From positions 1 to 8,123 of the forward strand of contig JAQCIA010000080.1 in the NCBI GenBank assembly GCA_027620105.1: a stretch of DNA of 8,123 nucleotides, written 5' to 3'. The stretch comes from Verrucomicrobiota bacterium (GTDB taxonomy: Bacteria; Verrucomicrobiota; Kiritimatiellia; UBA8416; JAIOPI01). Position numbers and translations under genes: made by a program. The notes beneath the pieces were generated by a model. The model did not search any database, had not been told where the DNA came from, and saw only the letters and a program-made list of their open reading frames with translations. Of the stretch, positions 1 through 5,138 are shown in pieces (the stretch's first letter is position 1; each line of letters opens with the position of its first letter).

Positions 1-264
1 GGCAATGTTCCCGAAGACCACGACAATGCCCTGTGCCTGTTCGCGGACGGCCTCGCCGGCGGCTGCGCAATCGCGGAGAAATGCATGGCGTTCCCACTCG
101 TCGCCAATGAGGTAGCCGGGCAGGACCATTTCCGAGAATGCAATCAGATCAACATCCTCCTGGCGGGCTTTGGCAATGGCCGTGCGCATGCGCGCAAGGT
201 TTACCTGCGGCCGGCCGGGACTGACATCGATTTGAGCAAGACGTACGCGCATGGGTGGGTTCAT
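1..264 (-). CDS. nadE: Glutamine-dependent NAD+ synthetase, N-terminal (nitrilase-fold) part, cut by the left window edge
   Basis: The frame is open from an ATG at 264 to base 1 (88 codons), so only the N-terminus is present. It opens with MRVRLAQIDVSPG at residues 5-17, the first strand of a carbon-nitrogen hydrolase (nitrilase) domain. It continues to FSEMVLPGY (residues 43-51), where Glu45 fits the catalytic Glu of the Glu-Lys-Cys triad, and ends in VVVFGNIA. The Lys and Cys would lie outside the window. The FSEM..PGYLIGD.WER pattern most resembles the glutaminase domain of long NadE, which hydrolyses glutamine to give ammonia for amidating deamido-NAD+. The synthetase domain is not visible, so another nitrilase-family amidase remains possible. 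The start at 264 is preferred over Met5 (252) because it overlaps the upstream stop codon as TGATG; neither start has a recognisable Shine-Dalgarno. Nitrilase fold is near certain; NadE is likely. Confidence 0.75.
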   Translation of the reverse strand, partial: MNPPMRVRLAQIDVSPGRPQVNLARMRTAIAKARQEDVDLIAFSEMVLPGYLIGDEWERHAFLRDCAAAGEAVREQAQGIVVVFGNIA

Positions 265-266
265 CA
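262..266 (-). promoter_or_regulatory. TGATG stop-start overlap (translational coupling site)
   Basis: On the minus strand the TGA of the small membrane protein (266-264) shares its A with the ATG of the nadE-like gene (264-262). No Shine-Dalgarno precedes this ATG (the upstream bases are pyrimidine- and C-rich). Re-initiation by ribosomes finishing the small gene is the simplest way to translate the downstream one. This also supports the small ORF being real. Confidence 0.65.
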
Positions 267-473
267 GTTGTGGGGCAAGCGGGGCTGCCGGTTGCGCACG
301 AGCGATTGTATTCGTCCCAAGAGCACGCGGACGTGCAAACGCAGGGAGTCGTGGGAATGCGTGCCCCAGGACTCCTCCTCGATGCGGCGCAACCGTCGGA
401 AGAACCACGTGAGCACGCCAACCATCGCGCCGCCGACGATGAGCACCAGCACGACCATGAGTGCGTTGATCAC
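264..473 (-). CDS. Small single-pass membrane protein, 69 residues, GTG start, function unknown
   Basis: I do not recognise a named family. From the GTG at 473 the product begins VINALMVVLVLIVGGAMVG (first residue read as Met). It has one strongly hydrophobic segment at about residues 3-25, followed at once by FFRRLRRIEEESWG. The positive-inside rule predicts an outside N-terminus and a cytoplasmic tail of about 40 basic, partly amphipathic residues. The start is chosen because AAGGA (484-480) sits 6 bases upstream of GTG and because the hydrophobic segment begins there. A frame reaching to 668 is open but would add residues antisense-like in composition and overlap the M28 gene. An internal ATG at 458 is a weaker alternative. 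The stop overlaps the nadE-like start by one base, so the two are probably co-translated. A role linked to the enzyme is only suggested by this coupling. Confidence 0.7.
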   Translation of the reverse strand: MINALMVVLVLIVGGAMVGVLTWFFRRLRRIEEESWGTHSHDSLRLHVRVLLGRIQSLVRNRQPRLPHN

Positions 474-479
474 GGGACT

Positions 480-484
480 TCCTT
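480..484 (-). promoter_or_regulatory. Ribosome binding site deciding the GTG start at 473
   Basis: The minus strand reads AAAGGAAG at 485-478, with core AAGGA at 484-480, then 6 bases, then GTG. This spacing selects the GTG over the later ATG at 458, which has no comparable site. Confidence 0.6.
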
Positions 485-492
485 TCACGGGC

Positions 493-522
493 ACTATACG
501 CCGGGCAGGCCAGTCTGTGCAA
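493..522 (-). promoter_or_regulatory. Weak candidate promoter for the small membrane gene and nadE-like gene
   Basis: In the 64-base gap after the M28 gene the minus strand has TATAGT (498-493, five of six bases of the -10 consensus). An 18-base spacer separates it from TTGCAC (522-517, only three of six for -35). A start about 7 bases beyond the -10 would leave a very short leader that still includes the Shine-Dalgarno. The -35 is poor, and chance occurrence is quite possible. Confidence 0.25.
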
Positions 523-537
523 TCGTGCAGGATTCCA

Positions 538-1470
538 TCAATGCGTGGCCATGCCGTTGACCATGTGGATGACGACGCGCCCCATGTGCTGAAGGCTGTC
601 CGATGATAGTTTATCCAGCGTGTCGTGGGGGGTGTGCCAATAGTCGTTGCGACCGGGCGCTGAGCCAAACTGAAAATCGATCAGATCGATCGCCGGCATC
701 CCGCGCTGCAGAAAGGGGACGTGGTCGTCCAGCATTGACCCTGAAAAGAGGCTGAAGCGGTCGCGAATGCCCGCGGCCTTGGCGGCGGCGAACGCTGCCA
801 CGACGAGTTCCGGTGTGGTATTGCGCGGGATGGTGATGGTGAGGTCGCGGTCGCCGACCATGTCCAGCAGGATGACGGCCCGAACATGGGGGGCGATTCC
901 GTCGTCAGTAAGTTTGGAGGCCAGTCGGATGCTGCCATGCAAGCCGTCCTTTGCAGCGTAGGCATGGCGGCACTCTTCGCCGTCCAGGAACCCCAGCAGA
1001 ATGGTTGGCGTGCCGGCGATGGGGGGGCTCAGCACGGCTGCGAGAGCGAGGAGGAGTCCGGAGCTGGAACCCGAATCGTTGGCTCCCACAAAATTCGTGG
1101 CGATACCCACCTTGGTATCATAATGGGAGAGCAGCACGATCCAGCGGTGCGGGTCGCCGGGAATGGTCCCGAGTATGTTGCGAAAGGTCAGGGTTTCCGC
1201 GGGCGTTTCATCCTGAAAGGCATCGATGTCGACGCGGATGCCAGACGCGCGCAGTTCGTTCGCGATGAACGCGGCGGCCCGTTCCGCGCCGTCGCTGCCG
1301 GATGATCGCGGTCCCAGGGCCACGAGGTTCGACACAAGTTGCATGGCACGCGCGCCATCCAACGCGTCGGGATTGCGAGGTGTCGGCGACGCAGGTGCGT
1401 CCGCCTGGGGCTGGCGGAGACAGCCGGCGACCAGGATCAGTAAGCAAACTGTGAGCCAAGGCAGACGCAT
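538..1470 (-). CDS. M28-family zinc lipoprotein, glutaminyl-peptide-cyclotransferase-like
   Basis: The 310-residue product starts MRLPWLTVCLLILVAGC, a lipoprotein signal peptide with lipobox LVAG and the lipidated residue Cys17. It is therefore predicted to be exported and membrane-anchored. A Pro/Ala-rich linker (about 18-37) precedes an M28 catalytic domain. Visible motifs are HYDTK (His116, Asp118), GANDSGSSSG (Asp132), LDGEE (Glu165-Glu166), LLDMVGD (Asp203), MLDDHVPFLQRGMP (248-259) and YWHTPHDTLDKL (Trp278-His279). These fit the metal ligands and general base of the family. The DDHVPFL and WHT blocks resemble glutaminyl cyclases, which convert N-terminal glutamine to pyroglutamate; a plain aminopeptidase is the alternative. 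All expected ligands are present, so the enzyme looks active. The ATG at 1470 is chosen because it opens the signal peptide; upstream GGAG (1485-1482) is 11 bases away, so the ribosome site is weak. The frame extends upstream to 1626 but only by overlapping parB. It starts 49 bases after the parB stop. Confidence 0.88.
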   Translation of the reverse strand: MRLPWLTVCLLILVAGCLRQPQADAPASPTPRNPDALDGARAMQLVSNLVALGPRSSGSDGAERAAAFIANELRASGIRVDIDAFQDETPAETLTFRNILGTIPGDPHRWIVLLSHYDTKVGIATNFVGANDSGSSSGLLLALAAVLSPPIAGTPTILLGFLDGEECRHAYAAKDGLHGSIRLASKLTDDGIAPHVRAVILLDMVGDRDLTITIPRNTTPELVVAAFAAAKAAGIRDRFSLFSGSMLDDHVPFLQRGMPAIDLIDFQFGSAPGRNDYWHTPHDTLDKLSSDSLQHMGRVVIHMVNGMATH

Positions 1471-1519
1471 CAGGGGGCGGTCTCCACGCGGTGGCAAAAT
1501 GACGCTGTGCGTGCGCGAC

Positions 1520-2419
1520 TCACAGGTCGTCGTGGGGAAGTCCAAGGACCTCGATAATCCGGTCCAGGTCCTCGTTGGAATAGAAATCGACTTCGATGAC
1601 GCCTTTGGCTTTCTTGCCGTTGGCAAAGGTACGCGTGGGTTGGAGACGCACGGCGGTGCCGAGGTGGCGGTTCAGCCTGTCGGACAAATCGCGCAGATGA
1701 GAATCGGGCAAATCCGATCGAGAGGCGCGGGGTTTGCGAGGGGCGGCGCGATTACGCGCGAGGGTCTGCTCCAGTTGACGCACGGACATGCCATCTTTGG
1801 CAACGCGTTCGGCGAAGTGCAGTTGTTCTGCTTGAATCTCCATCCCGGAGAGCACTTTGGCATGACCGGAGGAGAGGCGACCATCGACGACCATGGCCTT
1901 CACCTGCGGATGGAGTGACAGGAGGCGCATGGCGTTCGCCACGGAGGCGCGTGCCTTGCCAACGCGCTTGGCGATTTCCTCCTGCGTGAGCGCGTATTTT
2001 TCGGAGAGTACTTGATAGCCTTCCGCCTCTTCGATCACGTTCAGGTCCTGGCGTTGCAGGTTCTCGATCAGGGCGAGGGCCACGGCCTCTTCGTCGGAGG
2101 CATCGAGCACGATCACGGGGACATCGGTGAGTCCAGCCGCTCCGGCGGCGCGCAGGCGTCGCTCGCCGGCGATGAGTTCATAGATGGCGCCACGTTTGCG
2201 GACGAGTAGCGGCTGGAGAACGCCGCGCTCCTTGACGGAGCGAATGAGGTCCTCCATGGCTTCCTCGCCAAAGCCCTGACGCGGCTGCCAGGGCGGTGTG
2301 CGCACATCCACCAGGGGGACGCGGAGACCGTCCGTGGTCGCATTCGGCGCGGCGGCGCGCTTCGTGCTTTCATTGATCAGCGCATCCAGCCCTCTGCCCA
2401 ATCCATGCTTAATCGACAT
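1520..2419 (-). CDS. parB: Chromosome-partitioning protein ParB (CTPase, parS-binding)
   Basis: This 299-residue protein matches the usual length and domain order of chromosomal ParB. ParB binds parS near the origin, uses CTP to close into a sliding clamp and spreads along DNA, guiding origin segregation with ParA. Visible elements are the N-terminal GLGRGLDALI (residues 6-15), thought to contact ParA, and the CTP-binding core with GERRLRA (85-91) and ENLQRQDLN (119-127). A helix-turn-helix follows at about 144-165 (LTQEEIAKRVGKARASVANA), then a basic linker (222-235) and a C-terminal dimerisation domain (about 268-295, VIEVDFYSNEDLDRIIEVLG). The ATG at 2419 has GAGG 6 bases upstream (2429-2426). 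No parA lies beside it: the upstream neighbour, 66 bases away, is the zinc-ribbon bactofilin. I found no convincing parS in the window. Nothing is missing from the key motifs. Confidence 0.96.
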   Translation of the reverse strand: MSIKHGLGRGLDALINESTKRAAAPNATTDGLRVPLVDVRTPPWQPRQGFGEEAMEDLIRSVKERGVLQPLLVRKRGAIYELIAGERRLRAAGAAGLTDVPVIVLDASDEEAVALALIENLQRQDLNVIEEAEGYQVLSEKYALTQEEIAKRVGKARASVANAMRLLSLHPQVKAMVVDGRLSSGHAKVLSGMEIQAEQLHFAERVAKDGMSVRQLEQTLARNRAAPRKPRASRSDLPDSHLRDLSDRLNRHLGTAVRLQPTRTFANGKKAKGVIEVDFYSNEDLDRIIEVLGLPHDDL

Positions 2420-2485
2420 GCCTCACCTCAATTGGTCGCGAAATGCCCACCCACCCACTGGTCGTTTGACTGAAACCCAAATACG

Positions 2486-3247
2486 TTACGCGGCGTGCTT
2501 TGTCTCCTGCGCGGCTTGCGTCACGGCACGGCCCAGACACATGCTGGCTTTGATCGTGGCGCCATCCTCGACGTCCAGCCGGGGGCTGGAAAGCTCTCCG
2601 CAAAAAGTTGCCGTGGCGCGGATGCGGACGCGGTCCTCCGCGCGAATGTTGGCCCGGAGACTCCCCGCAATGTCGATGATGGGACAGACCAGCGTTTCTT
2701 TCAGCGTGAGCGTCGCGCCGGCTTGGATGGTGAACTCACGCATGGTGGCCGTCTGGAGGTTCACCATGCCGCCGGATGCAAGCTCGAGTCGCCGTGTTGC
2801 GCGGAGCGTGGCGCGGGTGGCATTGGCGGCGATGATGATGTTCTGTGCGATGATGATGCAGGTGCCAAGATCCGCCTGCGCGCCGACGGTCACACTGCCC
2901 ATGGTGCGCAAGTCGCTGGACAAAGGGCCATCCACGGTATGGTCGTCAATATCCAGGTTGCGTTTACATTTTGGGCAAAGGGCGTAATGGATTTTTCCGG
3001 ACACCACAAACCCGTAGCCACACTCGTAGCAGACCAGTTCGTGTTTGATGGGAATTGCCGTGTGTCCCGCGCGCGAGGCTTTGGTGACCGGGGGCGTGGT
3101 GGCGGAAGACGCCGATGCTTCCGCCTGGGGCAGGCTCGTGGCGGAATGCTTCAAGCGCGGTTGCGCCTGGGGCGCCTTCCCCGAGTGCTTAATGGCTTGC
3201 ACGGAGGCAAAGCCGTTAATTAGCGTCGGTTCCTTGCGCTTGCTCAC
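2486..3247 (-). CDS. Zinc-ribbon bactofilin-like protein (polymer-forming cytoskeletal family)
   Basis: The 253-residue product has three parts. Residues 1-66 are a Lys/Ala/Ser/Pro-rich, probably disordered tail. Residues 70-100 hold two CxxC pairs (Cys73/Cys76 and Cys91/Cys94, in CYEC and CPKC), a rubredoxin-like zinc ribbon. Residues about 108-240 are short beta-strand repeats rich in Ala, Ile, Thr and Val, with alternating hydrophobics. They end in LDVEDGATIKASM (224-236), the terminal signature of bactofilin beta-helices, which are known to polymerise without nucleotide. The match is much weaker than for the neighbouring bactofilin, and the domain is longer. The start is a GTG with a perfect AGGAGG 7 bases upstream (3260-3255). 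It lies 61 bases after bactofilin and 66 before parB. Zinc binding, and what the ribbon contacts (protein or nucleic acid), are inferences; the fold assignment is fairly secure. Confidence 0.82.
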   Translation of the reverse strand: MSKRKEPTLINGFASVQAIKHSGKAPQAQPRLKHSATSLPQAEASASSATTPPVTKASRAGHTAIPIKHELVCYECGYGFVVSGKIHYALCPKCKRNLDIDDHTVDGPLSSDLRTMGSVTVGAQADLGTCIIIAQNIIIAANATRATLRATRRLELASGGMVNLQTATMREFTIQAGATLTLKETLVCPIIDIAGSLRANIRAEDRVRIRATATFCGELSSPRLDVEDGATIKASMCLGRAVTQAAQETKHAA

Positions 3248-3254
3248 ACGAAAG

Positions 3255-3260
3255 CCTCCT
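3255..3260 (-). promoter_or_regulatory. Strong ribosome binding site deciding a GTG start
   Basis: AGGAGG on the minus strand, 7 bases before GTG at 3247. It fixes the start of the zinc-ribbon bactofilin despite the non-ATG codon. Confidence 0.8.
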
Positions 3261-3308
3261 CAGCAGCGACGGGGGCGGAACGCCTGCGGCGCGATGCCCC
3301 GTGCGCTG

Positions 3309-3800
3309 TCAGCGACGTGAGAAAATACCACTCTTGTTGCGATTGTCGGCGGTGATTGTCTCCGCGGCATATGCAGGTTCTTCCACGGCTGCCGGTGTCT
3401 CGTCGATTTCTTCCGCGGCACGCTCACTCGGGCGGGCTACGGGAGCGCCGGAGGGATTGACTTCCGACTTGCCCACGAAGGTGACGCCGTCTTCCACGGT
3501 CAGGCGTTTGGCGCGAATGTCGCCATTCAGGCGCGCGGATGACTTCAGTTCGATGCGGTCCTTGACGGTGACGTTTCCGTTGATCTGGCCACGAATGGAA
3601 ATGGACATGGCGGCGATGTTGCCCTTGATGACGGCTTTCTCGCCGATCACCACGGTGCCGGAGCAGGTGAGGTCGCCATTCAGTTTGCCGGACAGCTCGA
3701 TGTCGCTGGCGCATTTAATGGAGCCCACGATTTCGATGTCCTCGGCGATGATGGTGCGGGCGGCGTTGCTGTTTTCCATGGTTGCTGCTCCTTCGTTCAT
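3309..3800 (-). CDS. Bactofilin (polymer-forming cytoskeletal protein)
   Basis: This 163-residue protein has the standard bactofilin plan: a short tail, a central right-handed beta-helix domain at about residues 17-113, and a disordered C-terminal tail. The core shows repeated strand-turn units such as DIELSGKLNGDLTCSG, SISIRGQINGNVTV and LNGDIRAKRLTVEDGVTFVG. The last contains the family's hallmark VEDG..F.G block. Bactofilins form filaments or patches that scaffold cell-wall enzymes, stalks or chromosome-segregation proteins. The tail (114-163) is acidic and Pro/Ala-rich, then ends in the basic-hydrophobic KSGIFSRR. Two in-frame ATGs each have a good ribosome site: 3800 (GGAGG, 6-base spacing) and 3779 (AAGGAG, 8-base spacing); I take the first. 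It is 74 bases after argC and 61 before the second bactofilin. Confidence 0.95.
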   Translation of the reverse strand: MNEGAATMENSNAARTIIAEDIEIVGSIKCASDIELSGKLNGDLTCSGTVVIGEKAVIKGNIAAMSISIRGQINGNVTVKDRIELKSSARLNGDIRAKRLTVEDGVTFVGKSEVNPSGAPVARPSERAAEEIDETPAAVEEPAYAAETITADNRNKSGIFSRR

Positions 3801-3811
3801 TTCAATCCTCC
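3777..3811 (-). promoter_or_regulatory. Two ribosome binding sites serving two in-frame bactofilin starts
   Basis: On the minus strand GGAGG (3811-3807) is followed after 6 bases by ATG at 3800. AAGGAG (3793-3788), inside the first codons, is followed after 8 bases by ATG at 3779. The products would differ by seven N-terminal residues (MNEGAAT). Either may be the true start, or both may be used. Confidence 0.55.
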
Positions 3812-3874
3812 GGGCGTCGCGCGCTGGCGCAGCCGCCGTCCGGAGACCGGCGACCGTGTCTGTTCCTGCGAATG

Positions 3875-4933
3875 CTACGGATAGGTGCCGGCGCGGTCCA
3901 GGCCGGTGGTCTCCGGGAATCCAAACAGGATATTCATGTTTTGCAAGGCCGACCCGGCCTGCCCCTTCATCAAATTATCAATGTATGAGACCACACGAAA
4001 ACGTCCGGCGCGTTCATCCACGCCTACCACAAGGTTGCAGCGGTTCGTGCCGCGCACGTGGATGGTTCCAAGTGCCGCACTGTGATCATAAACGCGCACG
4101 AACGGTTCGTCATGATAGAATTCGCGATATGCAGCCAGCACGGACGCCTGCGTCTGACCGGCGGCAAGGGTGCCATAGAGGGTGGACATGATGCCCCGGC
4201 ACATGGGGACCGCCTGGGCGGTAAAGGTGATCTTCAACGCGGTTCCGGCCAGCCGGCCCAGTTCGCGTTCGATTTCGCAAACGTGCTGGTGGCCGCTGAG
4301 ACGGTAGGCGTTCATGTTCTCGTAGCGGGCGGGGTAGTGGAAGGCTGCCTGAAGTTTCTTGCCGGCGCCGGAGATGGCGGTCTTGCAGTCGCAGATGATG
4401 CCTTGCGTTTCGATGAGCTTCGCCTGAACGGCCGGGGCGAGGCCGAGGGTGCAACTCACAGCGAAGCAGCCGGGGTTGCCAATGATGCGTGTGGCCTTGC
4501 GGATGTCTTGCCGGTGCAATTCGGGGAGGCCGTAGACGGATTGGGGCAGGAGATCTGGCGCAGCGTGTTGGGTTTCCAATCCGAGACGCGCGGCGTAATC
4601 GGCATAGCCGTCGGCATCGTTGAAACGAAAATCACCACTATAATCGATGACCTTGGCGCCTTTCTCAAGTTCGGCCTGTGCGAGTTTCATCCCGACGCGA
4701 TCAGGGGTGGACATGAAGACGACATCGTGCGGCGACTGCGCGTCGGTGGCATTGGGGGACTGGACGATGGTGTCGAGGTGGCCGGCGAGGTGGGGGTAGG
4801 AGTCGCTGAGCGGTTTGCCAACGTTCTCGATGGCGACCAGCGCGCCGATGGTGACTTCGGGGTGTTGGAGAAGCAACTCGCAGATGCCCACGCCACCGTA
4901 GCCAGTGGCACCGATCACTTTCGCCCGAATCAT
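3875..4933 (-). CDS. argC: N-acetyl-gamma-glutamyl-phosphate reductase
   Basis: ArgC catalyses the NADPH-dependent reduction of N-acetylglutamyl-5-phosphate to the semialdehyde, the third step of arginine (ornithine) synthesis in the cytoplasm. The 352-residue product has the normal length of the long type. Motifs seen are the NADP-binding GATGYGGVG (residues 8-16), the catalytic cysteine in IIGNPGCFAVS (Cys156), the acid-base histidine in GHQHVCEIE (His217), AVPMCRGIMSTLY (241-253) and the C-terminal block VVSYIDNLMKGQAGSALQNMN (314-334). The start is the ATG at 4933, where the Rossmann fold begins after three residues. GGGA lies 9 bases upstream (4946-4943). An in-frame TTG at 4948 would add only five residues and lacks a ribosome site. 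It has its own good promoter upstream. No other arginine genes are present; it heads a run leading into the bactofilin and parB genes. Confidence 0.97.
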   Translation of the reverse strand: MIRAKVIGATGYGGVGICELLLQHPEVTIGALVAIENVGKPLSDSYPHLAGHLDTIVQSPNATDAQSPHDVVFMSTPDRVGMKLAQAELEKGAKVIDYSGDFRFNDADGYADYAARLGLETQHAAPDLLPQSVYGLPELHRQDIRKATRIIGNPGCFAVSCTLGLAPAVQAKLIETQGIICDCKTAISGAGKKLQAAFHYPARYENMNAYRLSGHQHVCEIERELGRLAGTALKITFTAQAVPMCRGIMSTLYGTLAAGQTQASVLAAYREFYHDEPFVRVYDHSAALGTIHVRGTNRCNLVVGVDERAGRFRVVSYIDNLMKGQAGSALQNMNILFGFPETTGLDRAGTYP

Positions 4934-4975
4934 GAATTCTGTTCCCAATTGAGGTCAGCGACACACGAAAAAGGA

Positions 4976-5005
4976 ACTATGGATAGACGCATGGGGGGGT
5001 GTCAA
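4976..5005 (-). promoter_or_regulatory. Sigma70-like promoter for argC and probably the downstream genes
   Basis: The minus strand has a perfect TTGACA (5005-5000), an 18-base spacer and CATAGT (4981-4976, four of six -10 bases). Transcription would start near 4968, giving a leader of about 35 bases before the argC ATG. The spacer contains a run of seven C on the minus strand (4999-4993). Position, orientation and the exact -35 make this the best promoter in the window, though the -10 is imperfect. Confidence 0.55.
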
Positions 5006-5041
5006 GCAAGGGGGGCGCGGTCGTGCCCATTTTGAATGATT

Positions 5042-5058
5042 GCCGCACGCGGTGCGGC
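5042..5058. repeat. Perfect inverted repeat, 7-base stem with 3-base loop
   Basis: GCCGCAC, loop GCG, GTGCGGC on the plus strand. It lies downstream of the helicase-nuclease stop (5139) and upstream of the argC promoter. The RNA hairpin would be very stable, but no U-run follows in the minus direction (the next bases are AATCATTCAAAATGGG). It is therefore not a classical intrinsic terminator; it could protect the mRNA end or form part of a factor-dependent terminator. Confidence 0.5.
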
Positions 5059-5062
5059 TGCG

Positions 5063-5092
5063 ACGGTGGTAATTGCTGAACAGTGCCACCGT
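5063..5092. repeat. Inverted repeat, 7-base arms with 16-base loop
   Basis: ACGGTGG at 5063-5069 pairs exactly with CCACCGT at 5086-5092. Only four bases separate it from the neighbouring 5042-5058 hairpin, so the two form a tandem structured element in the 205-base gap (4934-5138) between the helicase-nuclease gene and argC. Apart from these repeats and the argC promoter I see no gene or other signal in this gap. Confidence 0.4.
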
Positions 5093-5138
5093 GTGGCGCA
5101 TCGGGGTTGATCACAAATCAAATTGAGCGCGGCCGGGG

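Noticed and set aside
404..417. CACGTG core as a possible parS site
   Set aside because: The flanks do not match the TTTCACGTGAAA palindrome. The other CACGTG cores (near 4048 and 8016) also fail.
474..668. N-terminal extension of the small membrane protein frame up to 668
   Set aside because: It would overlap the 3' end of the M28 gene by about 130 bases. The added residues look like out-of-frame translation, while the GTG at 473 has a good ribosome site.
1021..1027. Seven-G run inside the M28 gene as a phase-variation tract
   Set aside because: It encodes ordinary residues (Ser-Pro-Pro-Ile) in an intact frame, and seven bases is short for a contingency locus. Nothing else suggests switching.
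1471..1626. Upstream extension of the M28 lipoprotein frame into parB
   Set aside because: It would bury the signal peptide and lipobox inside the protein and overlap the conserved ParB C-terminus.
3834..3852. GC-rich hairpin between argC and bactofilin as a terminator
   Set aside because: The stem is only five base pairs with a nine-base loop, and no U-run follows in the minus direction.
3301..4191. Plus-strand open frame of 296 codons across the bactofilin and argC 3' end
   Set aside because: It crosses two well-supported minus-strand genes and the gap between them, and has no domain or convincing ribosome site.
4945..4955. Eleven-base sequence CCAATTGAGGT, also found inverted at 2425-2435 before parB
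   Set aside because: Matches of this length between two places in 8 kb are expected by chance, and one copy is simply part of the parB ribosome site.
4058..5035. Long plus-strand open frame (325 codons) antisense to argC
   Set aside because: It mirrors argC, whose motifs are complete. Its translation is Gly/Val-rich with no recognisable domain, as expected of an antisense frame in GC-rich DNA.
5030..5046. TTTTGAATGATT as a possible arginine-repressor box upstream of argC
   Set aside because: Only one TGAAT half-site is present; the matching ATTCA half at the right spacing is absent.
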